From the NCBI GenBank assembly GCA_041687495.1, contig JAWLBR010000041.1, forward strand, positions 1 to 26,535: 26,535 nucleotides of DNA, read 5' to 3'. Within the stretch, counting starts at the first letter, position 1. Every line of letters begins with the position of its first letter. Below, one piece after another: positions 7,012 through 14,510 of this stretch. The stretch comes from JAWLBR01 sp041687495 (GTDB taxonomy: Bacteria > Bacillota > Limnochordia > DTU087 > JAAYGB01). The notes beneath the pieces are model-generated. The model was not told the origin of the DNA, searched no databases, and saw only the letters and a list, made by a program, of their open reading frames with translations. A program made the translations under genes and the position numbers.

Positions 7012-8748
7012 CTACGCGGGTAAATCCCGCCAACGCTGACCCAAGTCCATCAGCTCAGCCGCGTGGCTTAAGGAGGCCTCGGTCTGCCTACCTCCCAGCA
7101 TTCGACCCAATTCGTAGCGGCGTTCCAGCTGGCTGAGCACTCTAACGGTCACTCGTGTCCTGTCGTCCTGCCCGGTCTGCTTTTCGACCAACAAGTGGTT
7201 GGCAGCTCCTGCGGCTACTTGCGGAAGGTGGGTGACACAGAGCACTTGTTTACGCATCCCCAATTTGGCCAGCCGTTGGGCTACTGCTAGCGCCGTCTTT
7301 CCGCCAATTCCAGTGTCAACTTCATCGAAGACGAGAGTCGCCACTGGATCAACTTGAGCCAACACAGACTTCAGAGCCAACATCACCCGAGCCAGCTCAC
7401 CTCCAGATGCCACCTTCGACAAGGGCTGGGGGGCTTCGCCGGGGTTGGCTGATATCAGAAACTGAATCCGATCGACGCCGTTTTCTCTCACTGCCACAGG
7501 ACGGCCGTCAATCTCCACTGTTTGCCCGCCCTGCCAGCAGCCAAACTCGACGGAGAAAGCGGCTTTCTCCATGTTTAACTGTGCTAGCTCCGCCTGAACC
7601 TCACCTTGCAGCGAAGCAGCCATCTTGCGACGCCCGTTGGATAGTCCCTTAGCCAGCTTGGCCAATGAGCGCTTAGCCTGCTCGATGCCCTTCGCCAGCT
7701 CGGCGGCGGTAGTATCTGCATTGTCCAGTTCCTCGATCTCCCGTTCGATCTGGCGTTGGTATTCGAGGATATCAGCTACACTGTCACCATATTTCCGTTT
7801 CAGCTGGGCAACCAGAGCAAACCGGGCCTCCACCTCATTGAGTTCGGCTGGATTGACTGCTTCCTGCTCCACATACTCCCGCAGAGATGTAGTAGCCTCT
7901 TCAACACTGTAGAGAGCAGCCTCCAATGCTTGTAGTACCTCGTTTAGCGAAGCATCGTAATGGCAAGCGTCCTGGAGTCGTTCTACCGCTCGACCGAGGC
8001 AGTCCCGGACACCGGCGGACTCCATATCCATCCCAGACATGAGCAGGTAACTCTCCTGCACAGACGCCATGAGCTTCTCAATATTCTGCAGAAATCTGCG
8101 GCGCTCTGCCAGCTCGACGTCCTCGTTTTCCCGCAGTCTAGCGTCGGCGATCTCGGCGGCCTGAAACCGCAGCAGATCAAGTCTTTGCACTCGATCCCTT
8201 TCCGATTGCCTCAGGTTTTCCAGCTGTCGCACTTGGGCACTAAGGGCCCTGTACTGGCTGAGCACCCTCTCCTGCAGCTCCTGCAGCGAAGATCCTCCCA
8301 ACTGGTCAAGCCAGACGACGTGACTGTCGGGGTCAAGCAGGATCTGGTTGTCATGCTGCCCATGCATCTCCACGAGGTAAGGAGCCAACTGAGCCAACAT
8401 TGAGACGGTAGCCATTCTGCCGTTGATCCGGCACTTACTGCGACCACTCCGGGAAATCTCTCGGGAAATAACCAGATATCCATCGGCACATTCAAGACCA
8501 GCTTCTTCTATTACCTGCTTTGCTTCAGCTTGCGAGATCTCAAATCCGCCCTCAACCAGAGCTATCTCTGAGCCTGTTCGCACTGACTCTGCCCTGGCTC
8601 GTTGTCCCAAGAGTAGTCCCAGACAGTCGAGAATAATCGACTTACCGGCTCCAGTCTCTCCTGTCAGTACCGTAAAACCTGGTTCCAGCTGCAGATCCAA
8701 CTGCTCAATCAGCGCGTAATCCCTGATGTGCAGCTCCCTTAGCAACAC
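7012..8748 (-). CDS. recN: DNA repair protein RecN
   Basis: RecN is an SMC-like ATPase that gathers at double-strand breaks and holds DNA ends for recombination. The N-terminal half-ATPase starts MLLRELHIRDYALIEQ with Walker A GETGAGKS at residues 30-37. A long charged, leucine-rich coiled coil occupies roughly residues 150-370. The C-terminal half has the ABC signature KVASGGELARVMLALK (around residue 455) and Walker B LVFDEVDTGIGG (around 490). The length of 578 residues is normal for the family. The start is GTG at 8748 with AGGAGG five bases before. argR lies 44 bases upstream and a strong terminator follows, so recN ends this operon. I found no Bacillus-type LexA box (GAACnnnnGTTC) in the argR-recN gap, so SOS control, if any, must act elsewhere. 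Confidence 0.97.
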   Translation of the reverse strand: MLLRELHIRDYALIEQLDLQLEPGFTVLTGETGAGKSIILDCLGLLLGQRARAESVRTGSEIALVEGGFEISQAEAKQVIEEAGLECADGYLVISREISRSGRSKCRINGRMATVSMLAQLAPYLVEMHGQHDNQILLDPDSHVVWLDQLGGSSLQELQERVLSQYRALSAQVRQLENLRQSERDRVQRLDLLRFQAAEIADARLRENEDVELAERRRFLQNIEKLMASVQESYLLMSGMDMESAGVRDCLGRAVERLQDACHYDASLNEVLQALEAALYSVEEATTSLREYVEQEAVNPAELNEVEARFALVAQLKRKYGDSVADILEYQRQIEREIEELDNADTTAAELAKGIEQAKRSLAKLAKGLSNGRRKMAASLQGEVQAELAQLNMEKAAFSVEFGCWQGGQTVEIDGRPVAVRENGVDRIQFLISANPGEAPQPLSKVASGGELARVMLALKSVLAQVDPVATLVFDEVDTGIGGKTALAVAQRLAKLGMRKQVLCVTHLPQVAAGAANHLLVEKQTGQDDRTRVTVRVLSQLERRYELGRMLGGRQTEASLSHAAELMDLGQRWRDLPA

Positions 8749-8792
8749 AAAAACCTCCTACACTAGCCCGGATATTCCCTCAGAAGCGTTGA

Positions 8793-9278
8793 TCAAGTTG
8801 CGCTCCGCAGCTTGCGAAAGCCTTCCAATACTCCGACGACAGCGCCCTTGGGTTCCTCTGCCTCTCCCGGCTCTCCAGCCCGAACTACCACCAAAATGAC
8901 ATCATCCCCTCCGATGGTAGCAATGACATCGGTCCAACCCAAATCATCGATGGCAGCAGCCACAGCTTGAGCGCCACCCGGCAGAGTCTTAAGAATGACT
9001 AGATTACCGGTAAAGGCCTGCTCAATGACATAATCTCGAAAAGTCCTTTGGGCCCGTTTCTGGGCGTCTCCAGGACCAGGCTCAAAAGGCGGAGCGTATC
9101 GGTACCCACCTTGGTCATTAGGTACTTTTACCAACCGCAATTCCTTGATATCTCGGGAGACTGTAGCCTGAGTAACAGCAATCCCCTTCAGGCGCAGCTG
9201 CTCGGCCAGTTCCTCTTGAGTCTCCACGTTCATCTCGCGGATGATGCGCATGATCGCCGCATGCCGTTGTGCCTTCAC
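8793..9278 (-). CDS. argR: Arginine repressor ArgR/AhrC
   Basis: ArgR senses arginine and represses arginine biosynthesis genes, or activates catabolic ones, as a hexamer. The N-terminal winged helix is clear (QEELAEQLRLKGIAVTQATVSRDIKELRLVKV, residues 21-52), with the SRDI recognition-helix motif at 41-44. The C-terminal oligomerisation and arginine-binding domain includes the family's GGDD at 123-126 (IATIGGDDVILVVV). The length of 161 residues is slightly above the usual 150, from a short acidic stretch (EPGEAEEPKG). The start is GTG at 9278, seven bases after AGGAGG, which itself overlaps the nadK stop codon. No arginine pathway genes are present here; the nadK-argR-recN order is conserved in Firmicutes. 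Confidence 0.96.
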   Translation of the reverse strand: MKAQRHAAIMRIIREMNVETQEELAEQLRLKGIAVTQATVSRDIKELRLVKVPNDQGGYRYAPPFEPGPGDAQKRAQRTFRDYVIEQAFTGNLVILKTLPGGAQAVAAAIDDLGWTDVIATIGGDDVILVVVRAGEPGEAEEPKGAVVGVLEGFRKLRSAT

Positions 9279-9289
9279 ACCAATTCCTC

Positions 9290-10156
9290 CTAATCCTTCA
9301 CTTCACGCCGCCCCAGCCGGTGATATACCACTTGATAGAAATTGTGTCGCTGCATTCGGATAAAATTAGCGGCCCACGGCGCCCGGTCCACGGTAACCAC
9401 ATCATTGGTTTTCAAAGGCATTCCGGTTTGGCCATCGGCCGTCAGTGTTACGTCCCCATGGGCATCGTCTACGCGAATCTCCACCGTTTCATCAGCTGGG
9501 ACCAGAACCGAACGAGCCGACAAGGAATGGGGGCAGATGGGAGTGATTAAAATGGACTCTAAGCTCGGAGTGACAATAGGGCCTCCCGCGGAAAGAGAGT
9601 AAGCTGTAGAACCGGTGGGAGTAGCAATGATCACCCCATCGGCGGTGTAATCTGCCACGTACTGGCCGTTAACGAGAACAGACAGCGTAATGATCCGGGC
9701 CAATGTGCCTCGGGTAATAACGACGTCGTTCAGCGCCAAGTACCGAGTTAGTCGCTTCCCTTGCTGCGCGCGAGCTGACAGCATTAGTCGTTTCTCTACT
9801 GTGTAGTCTCCCTGCAAGAGCCGTTGCAGACCACTTGGCAGATCTTCAGTTTCCAGTTCAGTCAGAAAACCTAGTCTCCCCAAGTTCACCCCAAGGATAG
9901 GTACCTGTGCCTCAGCCAAGGCCCGAGCGGTGTGCAGCAACGTCCCATCACCGCCCAAGGAGATCACCGCATCACTCTTTGCTAGTTCGGCCAGAGTGCA
10001 GCTGTTCTCGGGCAGTTGGAGCAGCTGAGCCGCCTCGTTCTCCAGCCACACACAGGCTCCTGCGTCAGTCAATTGCGCGTAGATTTCTCTTGCCAGTCGC
10101 AGAGCCGATTCTTTGTGAAGGTTTGGCACCAGCCCGATTAACACAGTTACCACCAC
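9290..10156 (-). CDS. nadK: NAD kinase
   Basis: NAD kinase phosphorylates NAD to NADP using ATP or polyphosphate in the cytoplasm. The GGDGT motif is at residues 68-72 (ISLGGDGTLLHTARAL). The family's second and third conserved regions follow as ALNDVVITRG and DGVIIATPTGSTAYSLSAGGPIV, and a late HSLSARSVLVP matches the C-terminal beta-sandwich. The total of 288 residues is normal. The GTG at 10156 has little Shine-Dalgarno signal; a GTG four codons later (10144) has GGTGG five bases before it and would give the typical short N-terminus MLIGLVPN, so it may be the real start. The gene is in line with tlyA upstream and argR downstream. Confidence 0.95.
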   Translation of the reverse strand: MVVTVLIGLVPNLHKESALRLAREIYAQLTDAGACVWLENEAAQLLQLPENSCTLAELAKSDAVISLGGDGTLLHTARALAEAQVPILGVNLGRLGFLTELETEDLPSGLQRLLQGDYTVEKRLMLSARAQQGKRLTRYLALNDVVITRGTLARIITLSVLVNGQYVADYTADGVIIATPTGSTAYSLSAGGPIVTPSLESILITPICPHSLSARSVLVPADETVEIRVDDAHGDVTLTADGQTGMPLKTNDVVTVDRAPWAANFIRMQRHNFYQVVYHRLGRREVKD

Positions 10157-10161
10157 TTAGT

Positions 10162-10179
10162 TGTGCATAAATTTGCATT
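10162..10179. promoter_or_regulatory. Possible ArgR (ARG box-like) operator upstream of nadK-argR
   Basis: The + strand holds TGCA-TAAATT-TGCA, an A+T-rich imperfect dyad. Over 18 bases it matches the consensus TnTGAATWWWWATTCAnA except at four specified positions. It lies just upstream of nadK, the gene before argR. ArgR autoregulation is common, so the position is sensible, but the half-site core is GCAT rather than GAAT and the match may be chance. Confidence 0.25.
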
Positions 10180-10229
10180 TCTGTTTGTACAGTTCGGCCT
10201 GAACAGAACCAAATCCTGCCACAGACAAA

Positions 10230-11063
10230 TCAGGTAGATTTGCCGACGCTGTCCCACGCCGACTGCACCAGTTTGCTGACAGCATCCTGATGCGATCCGG
10301 TTTCGGGCCAAGTGACAGCTGCCGGCTCTTTGACAAAATGGCCCAGAAACTCAATGTTACCATCCGCTCCCGTGACGGGAGAAAACGTCACAGCTCGGAC
10401 CGAAAACCCTGCTTGTCCGGCCGAGGCCAGAACTGATAGCAGCACCGTTTCGTGGACCTTTGGGTTCCGGACAATTCCATTCTTGCCCACTTGGCCGGGT
10501 CCAGCCTCGAACTGGGGTTTAATCAAAGCGATCAGATCCGCTTGTGGGCCTAACAACGTTGCCACTACCGCAAAGATCTTAGTTAAGGAAATGAAGGCAA
10601 CATCAACGGTAGCGAGCTGCCCCAGCTCATCTAGCTGATCGGGCTCAACATGGCGAATGTTAGTTCTCTCCCAAACGACCACCCTTGGATCCTGCCGCAG
10701 TTTCCAAGCTAGCTGACCATATCCGACGTCAATGGCGTACACCTTGGCCGCCCCGTGCTGCAGTAGACAATCGGTGAAACCACCAGTGGAAGCGCCAATA
10801 TCCAGGGCTACTTTTCCGTTGACCTCAACTGAGAACTCTTGCAGTGCTTTTGCCAGTTTTAGGCCGCCTCTGCTGACGTACGGTAATAGGCTGCCTTTGA
10901 TTTTCAGCTCAGTGTCTGCATCAATCTTCGTACCAGCCTTGTCCATTCGCTGGTCACCGGAAAACACCTGACCGGCCATAATTAGGCGCCGAGCCTTTTC
11001 CCTGCTGTCCACTAACCCCTGCTGGACCAGCAGTACGTCAACCCGCTGCTTTTTGTGCCCCAC
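10230..11063 (-). CDS. tlyA: TlyA-family rRNA 2'-O-methyltransferase (YqxC-like)
   Basis: The family comprises S-adenosylmethionine-dependent methyltransferases that, where studied, modify cytidine ribose in rRNA and influence capreomycin sensitivity. An N-terminal S4 RNA-binding domain covers about residues 6-65 (VDVLLVQQGLVDSREKARRLIMAGQVF). The methyltransferase follows, with LDIGASTGGFTDCLL as the cofactor-binding motif (about 87-101), YAIDVGYGQL, VDVAFISLTKI and ALIKPQFEAG. The length of 277 residues is typical. The start is GTG at 11063, closely after GAGGG, six bases beyond the dxs stop. The dxs-tlyA-nadK-argR-recN order is a standard Firmicutes arrangement. Target specificity (16S, 23S or both) cannot be read from the sequence. 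Confidence 0.94.
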   Translation of the reverse strand: MGHKKQRVDVLLVQQGLVDSREKARRLIMAGQVFSGDQRMDKAGTKIDADTELKIKGSLLPYVSRGGLKLAKALQEFSVEVNGKVALDIGASTGGFTDCLLQHGAAKVYAIDVGYGQLAWKLRQDPRVVVWERTNIRHVEPDQLDELGQLATVDVAFISLTKIFAVVATLLGPQADLIALIKPQFEAGPGQVGKNGIVRNPKVHETVLLSVLASAGQAGFSVRAVTFSPVTGADGNIEFLGHFVKEPAAVTWPETGSHQDAVSKLVQSAWDSVGKST

Positions 11064-11069
11064 TAACCC

Positions 11070-13085
11070 TCAACTCCCTGTACTAGCACCTGTCAACCCA
11101 GCCGGAGCCAGTAGTCGTCTTCCTGAAAGCCTTTGCACCACTGTCTCAGCAATTGCTGGCCCTGTTAATCCCAAAGCGGACAGGAGCGCAGCCCTGTCCC
11201 CATGGGCGACGAACTCATCAGGAATACCCAAGTTCATCACTTCTCGGGGCAGTTTCCCTTCACTAGCCAGCACCTGCACTATTCGGCTGCCAACTCCATT
11301 GACAATGGCATTCTCCTCAAGAGTTGCCATCCACTGCTTTCCCTCAGCAAACCCTTGAATGAGCGCATAATCCAGCGGTTTGATTGTCTGCAGATCCACA
11401 ACCTGCACCGTCAAGCCCAGAGTCTCTTCCACAATCTGTGCCGCCGCCACCCCTGCCTCGACCATGGTGCCTACGGTGAAAAGCACGCCATCAGAACCTT
11501 CGCGGATCGTGGTGGGAGCAAACGGTGACTGAGGTCCTTGTACTCGTTGGCGCCTTGCCACTTCCTCCTTGACCTGAGCCAAGCTGACATGCTTTGCTAG
11601 CTTATCCTTAGGATACCGAATGGCCACAGGCCCGGGAGAATGGACAGCCCATGTCAACATCTGCACTAACTCCAGTCCTGACCGTGGCGCCAAAATTGTC
11701 AGGTTAGGTACTGTCTGCAGGAAGGAAAGGTCAAAAACCCCATGATGGGTGGGACCATCTTCCCCTACCAAGCCGGCCCTATCCACTGCGAAAACCACCG
11801 GCAACCCCTGCAAACACACGTCATGGATAACCTGGTCAATGCCCCGCTGTAGGAACGTCGAATATACGGCGAAGATTGGCCGCATCCCACCTTTGCACAA
11901 CCCCGCTGCCAACGTAATCGCGTGTTCCTCTGCGATGCCAACGTCAAAAAGACGATCAGGATAGGTCTTGCCAAAACGGCTCAGCCCCGTTCCCTCGGGC
12001 ATAGCGGCAGTAATCGCAACGATCTGCGGGTCAGCTGCTGCCAACTCGACCAAACCGGCACCTAGAACTTCGCTAAATCCAGTGTATACCTCAGCATCGT
12101 TTGCTAGCTGCCTAGAGCTCCGGGAAACAGCGGTAAGGTTGCGAGCGGCAGCCTTGTATTCACGCAGGGCTTTATCCACGCAAAACGGACTGACACTGTG
12201 GAACTTCTCCGGATTGGCCTCAGCTGGTTCCCATCCCTTACCCTTTTTAGTGACAACGTGAACCAATACTGGACCCCGCCGGTTTGTGGCCTCTCTTAGC
12301 ACCTGCTGCATGCGCGACATGTCGTGCCCGTCAATGGGTCCATAGTAGGTAAAGCCCAGCTCCTGAAACAGTCGACCCGGAACCAAAACAGTCTTGATGG
12401 TATCTGTCATTAGATCAGCTAGCTTCATCATCGAGCCACCGATGGCGGGGATGCGTTTAATCAACTGCTCCACATCAGATCGGGCCCGAGACAAAGTGGG
12501 ATCTAGGCGTAGTTGTGTCAAGTATCGGCTAAGTGCCCCCACGTTGGGGGAAATAGACATCTCATTGTCGTTCAGCACCACCAAGAGGTTTGCGCCCACA
12601 TGTCCAGCGTGGTTCAGTGCCTCAAAGGCCATTCCTCCGGTCAGAGCTCCATCGCCGATCACTGCTGCCACCACGTAATTCTCTTTAGCGAAATCTCGAG
12701 CCAGAGCTAACCCTAACGCTGCTGAAATCGAAGTGCTGCTGTGCCCGACCCCAAACTCATCGTAAACGCTCTCTTTAGTTTTGGGAAACCCGGATATGCC
12801 CTCGAACTGGCGCAAAGTTGCAAACGCTTCTCTTCGCCCAGTTAGCAACTTATGAGTATAGGACTGGTGCCCGACGTCCCAGACAATCTTATCCCGTGGA
12901 GCCTCAAGCACCCGATGCAGAGCCAAAGTCAGTTCGACAACACCAAGGTTTGGTGCCAAGTGGCCTCCGTTAGCAGCTACAGTAGCAAGGATTGTTTGGC
13001 GGATCTCTTCGGCCAATTTTCCTAACTGCTGCTTGTCCAGGCTCCGCAGGTCCGACGGTTGTTCGATGCTGCTTAGAATAGACAC
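11070..13085 (-). CDS. dxs: 1-deoxy-D-xylulose-5-phosphate synthase
   Basis: Dxs condenses pyruvate and glyceraldehyde 3-phosphate with thiamine diphosphate, the first step of the MEP isoprenoid pathway. The thiamine-binding motif GDGALTGGMAFEALNHAGHVGANLLVVLNDNE is clear. Domain II has DVGIAEEHAITLAAGL, with the catalytic glutamate, and VFAVDRAGLVGEDGPTHHGVFD. The C-terminal transketolase domain is complete. I chose GTG at 13085, giving 671 residues, because the protein from there (VSILSSIEQPSDLRSLDKQQL) aligns with the usual N-terminus and GAGG lies upstream. An ATG at 13136 adds 17 charged residues but has no ribosome-binding site. The C-terminus has a small Gly/Ala/Thr tail. It follows oapA and, upstream of that, ispA, so the isoprenoid genes flank the OLE locus. 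Confidence 0.96.
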   Translation of the reverse strand: MSILSSIEQPSDLRSLDKQQLGKLAEEIRQTILATVAANGGHLAPNLGVVELTLALHRVLEAPRDKIVWDVGHQSYTHKLLTGRREAFATLRQFEGISGFPKTKESVYDEFGVGHSSTSISAALGLALARDFAKENYVVAAVIGDGALTGGMAFEALNHAGHVGANLLVVLNDNEMSISPNVGALSRYLTQLRLDPTLSRARSDVEQLIKRIPAIGGSMMKLADLMTDTIKTVLVPGRLFQELGFTYYGPIDGHDMSRMQQVLREATNRRGPVLVHVVTKKGKGWEPAEANPEKFHSVSPFCVDKALREYKAAARNLTAVSRSSRQLANDAEVYTGFSEVLGAGLVELAAADPQIVAITAAMPEGTGLSRFGKTYPDRLFDVGIAEEHAITLAAGLCKGGMRPIFAVYSTFLQRGIDQVIHDVCLQGLPVVFAVDRAGLVGEDGPTHHGVFDLSFLQTVPNLTILAPRSGLELVQMLTWAVHSPGPVAIRYPKDKLAKHVSLAQVKEEVARRQRVQGPQSPFAPTTIREGSDGVLFTVGTMVEAGVAAAQIVEETLGLTVQVVDLQTIKPLDYALIQGFAEGKQWMATLEENAIVNGVGSRIVQVLASEGKLPREVMNLGIPDEFVAHGDRAALLSALGLTGPAIAETVVQRLSGRRLLAPAGLTGASTGS

Positions 13086-13154
13086 AAGCGGTTCATCCTC
13101 TCGTCTCAGCCTCTGTTCGGATCCATTCGCATCCATTCGGCTGACGGCCCCGCA

Positions 13155-13766
13155 TTACCAGCGAGACTTTCTTTCCCTTCTCTCGACACCTGTTCTTTCC
13201 TGTTTTCTGTTATGCTTTCCGACCTGCCAGATACTTACACCGCAGACCCTCTCCACCCAAAACATAACCTTGGCCACCTGGAAAACTACCTGAGCGGAAT
13301 TGGAGATTGCAAAACTCTTCCCATAGGCCTTCCCGGCCACCGTTAACGCAGCGATTAAGCCAATGCTGACGGTCGTCAGCACCGCTTCGTTAAGGTCTGG
13401 GCTGAAGGCCACCAAGGCAAACACGATGCTGGCCCCAACCGCTCCGCTGACCGTGCCCGCCACATCACCAACCACATCGTTGGCGAAACTGGCGACTTGG
13501 TCTGCATTGCGAACCAGCCAGACCGCCTGGCGCGATCCCCCAATGCGATCGCTAGCCATCGCGTGAAAGGGCTCTTCGTCAGCGGCAGTAACCGCTACCC
13601 CGATTACATCTGATATTATTCCAAGGAAGATAATCACAACGAGGAGGATTATACTCGGACCCAGCGGTAAGTAGATGAGGGCAGTATTGCTCACCACCGA
13701 CAGACCCATGGAGATAATGAAAGTAAGAATGAAAATCGCGGAAACTCTACGCAGGCGCGAATGCAA
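13155..13766 (-). CDS. oapA: OapA, OLE RNA-associated membrane protein (DUF21-like)
   Basis: This 203-residue multipass membrane protein lies directly downstream of the OLE RNA and upstream of dxs, the position of OapA in Bacillus halodurans and its relatives. Hydrophobic segments are at about residues 9-30, 33-58, 103-121 and 128-147. The central region (GVAVTAADEEPFHAMASDRIGGSRQAVWLVRNADQVASFANDVVGDVAG, 56-104) resembles the CNNM/DUF21 transmembrane domain, as OapA does. The last 20 residues are strongly basic (RKQERTGVERRERKSRW), which suits RNA contact. OapA is known to bind OLE RNA and hold it at the membrane; the complex protects cells against cold, short-chain alcohols and magnesium stress. 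The start is TTG at 13766, seven bases after GAGGTGA. The call rests on context plus family resemblance; a small independent DUF21 protein is the alternative. Confidence 0.88.
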   Translation of the reverse strand: MHSRLRRVSAIFILTFIISMGLSVVSNTALIYLPLGPSIILLVVIIFLGIISDVIGVAVTAADEEPFHAMASDRIGGSRQAVWLVRNADQVASFANDVVGDVAGTVSGAVGASIVFALVAFSPDLNEAVLTTVSIGLIAALTVAGKAYGKSFAISNSAQVVFQVAKVMFWVERVCGVSIWQVGKHNRKQERTGVERRERKSRW

Positions 13767-13780
13767 GAAGCTTTCACCTC

Positions 13781-13807
13781 AAAAGAAAACTTGGGTTATC
13801 CCAAGTT
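13781..13807 (-). terminator. Intrinsic terminator at the 3' end of OLE RNA
   Basis: AACTTGGG (13807-13800) and CCCAAGTT (13795-13788) form a perfect 8-bp stem with an ATAA loop, followed by a T-rich run (TTCTTTT). It ends the OLE transcript. The T run passes straight into GAGGTGA, the oapA ribosome-binding site, so oapA expression needs read-through of this hairpin. Confidence 0.88.
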
Positions 13808-14449
13808 GAAGAATCGCAGATATGGGGGTGGACACGGACTGAGTAAACATTGTGGCTTAAGGTCCAGCAGGTTTTCCCAACGGACGACCATTTCGTCGCC
13901 GAAATGGCGGTTTCCCTTTACCTCCGCTCCGCCGTGTCGCCATCGACGGGGCTAGATTACCACTGAGACCACATCGCAATCCCCAGCCCGATTCCCATTG
14001 GAGCAGTCTAGGAGTTTTCCTCGACAGCCCAAATCATCTTATAGCCTCTGTAGCAGTCCTGGTTTCAGGCGGCAATAGGCTTGCTTCCCTTGGCCCTGGG
14101 AATCAAGCTTGCACCCGCCATCCCCACCAGCACCACGCAAGGCAGGCTACGCTGCACCCAACGCTAATGTACAAGACTGTGTGCATCACGTGCAGGTTCA
14201 ATCCCAACCCGTAGTTCGACGAGCAGCAGGTGCTGCGCCGTCTTCTCCACGCATGTTGGGTCTCCACGGGAGTGGGGTCTACGCCCACATGCCATTGTGG
14301 ATCGCCCCAAACCCTTAACCCCCAGCAGCAGCCCCCGACTGGGCGTCGAAGGCCACCACCACGGACTTCATCGATGTGCCATTGACGGATTTTTAGGCCC
14401 GTCTTCAAAGATGTAGGGCTGACTAGAATACTGCGCCACCCACCTGGTT
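13781..14449 (-). ncRNA. ole: OLE RNA (ornate, large, extremophilic RNA)
   Basis: The stretch between ispA and oapA is about 740 bases and has no convincing protein gene, yet it has an excellent promoter and terminator defining a transcript of about 670 nt. OLE RNA is roughly 600 nt or more, occurs in anaerobic or extremophilic Bacillota between ispA and oapA-dxs, and forms a membrane-bound complex with OapA. Local structure is rich. There is an interrupted 10-bp hairpin at 14108-14079 (GCTTG, mismatch, TTCCC pairing with GGGAA, mismatch, CAAGC). An 8-bp stem at 13907-13888 is capped by GCGA, a GNRA tetraloop. A GACGG/CCGTC hairpin lies at 14403-14384. The identification rests on synteny, size, signals and structure; I could not run the Rfam OLE model. 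Ends are estimated from the -10 box and terminator. Confidence 0.88.
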
Positions 14450-14455
14450 AATCCT

Positions 14456-14466
14456 ATTATATCACA
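14456..14466 (-). promoter_or_regulatory. Extended -10 promoter for OLE RNA
   Basis: TGTGATATAAT on the minus strand is a perfect match to the Gram-positive extended -10 consensus TRTGnTATAAT. The spaced -35 region (TGGAAG, 17 bases upstream) is weak, as expected for extended -10 promoters. Initiation is predicted near 14449. OLE can therefore be made independently of the ispA operon. Confidence 0.85.
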
Positions 14467-14472
14467 GTAGAC

Positions 14473-14505
14473 TGAGCGCTTCCACCGCATCAAAAGAGGC
14501 GCTCA
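14473..14505 (-). other. Hairpin after ispA, upstream of the OLE promoter
   Basis: TGAGCGC (14505-14499) and GCGCTCA (14479-14473) form a perfect 7-bp stem with a 19-base loop, starting 6 bases past the ispA stop. No T run follows, so it is not a standard intrinsic terminator. It could be a 3'-end stability or processing element of the ispA messenger. Confidence 0.45.
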
Positions 14506-14510
14506 CCGCT

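Noticed and set aside
8749..8792. LexA/SOS box before recN
   Set aside because: I searched for GAACnnnnGTTC in the argR-recN gap and did not find it.
14195..14204. GGTTCAATCC on the + strand, resembling a tRNA T-loop
   Set aside because: The flanking bases do not form a T stem and no acceptor stem or anticodon arm can be built around it.
14103..14408. Open frames of about 70-100 codons on both strands between ispA and oapA
   Set aside because: They lie within the OLE RNA, have unusual Trp/Cys/Gly-rich composition and match no family I know. The promoter, terminator and synteny explain the region as RNA.
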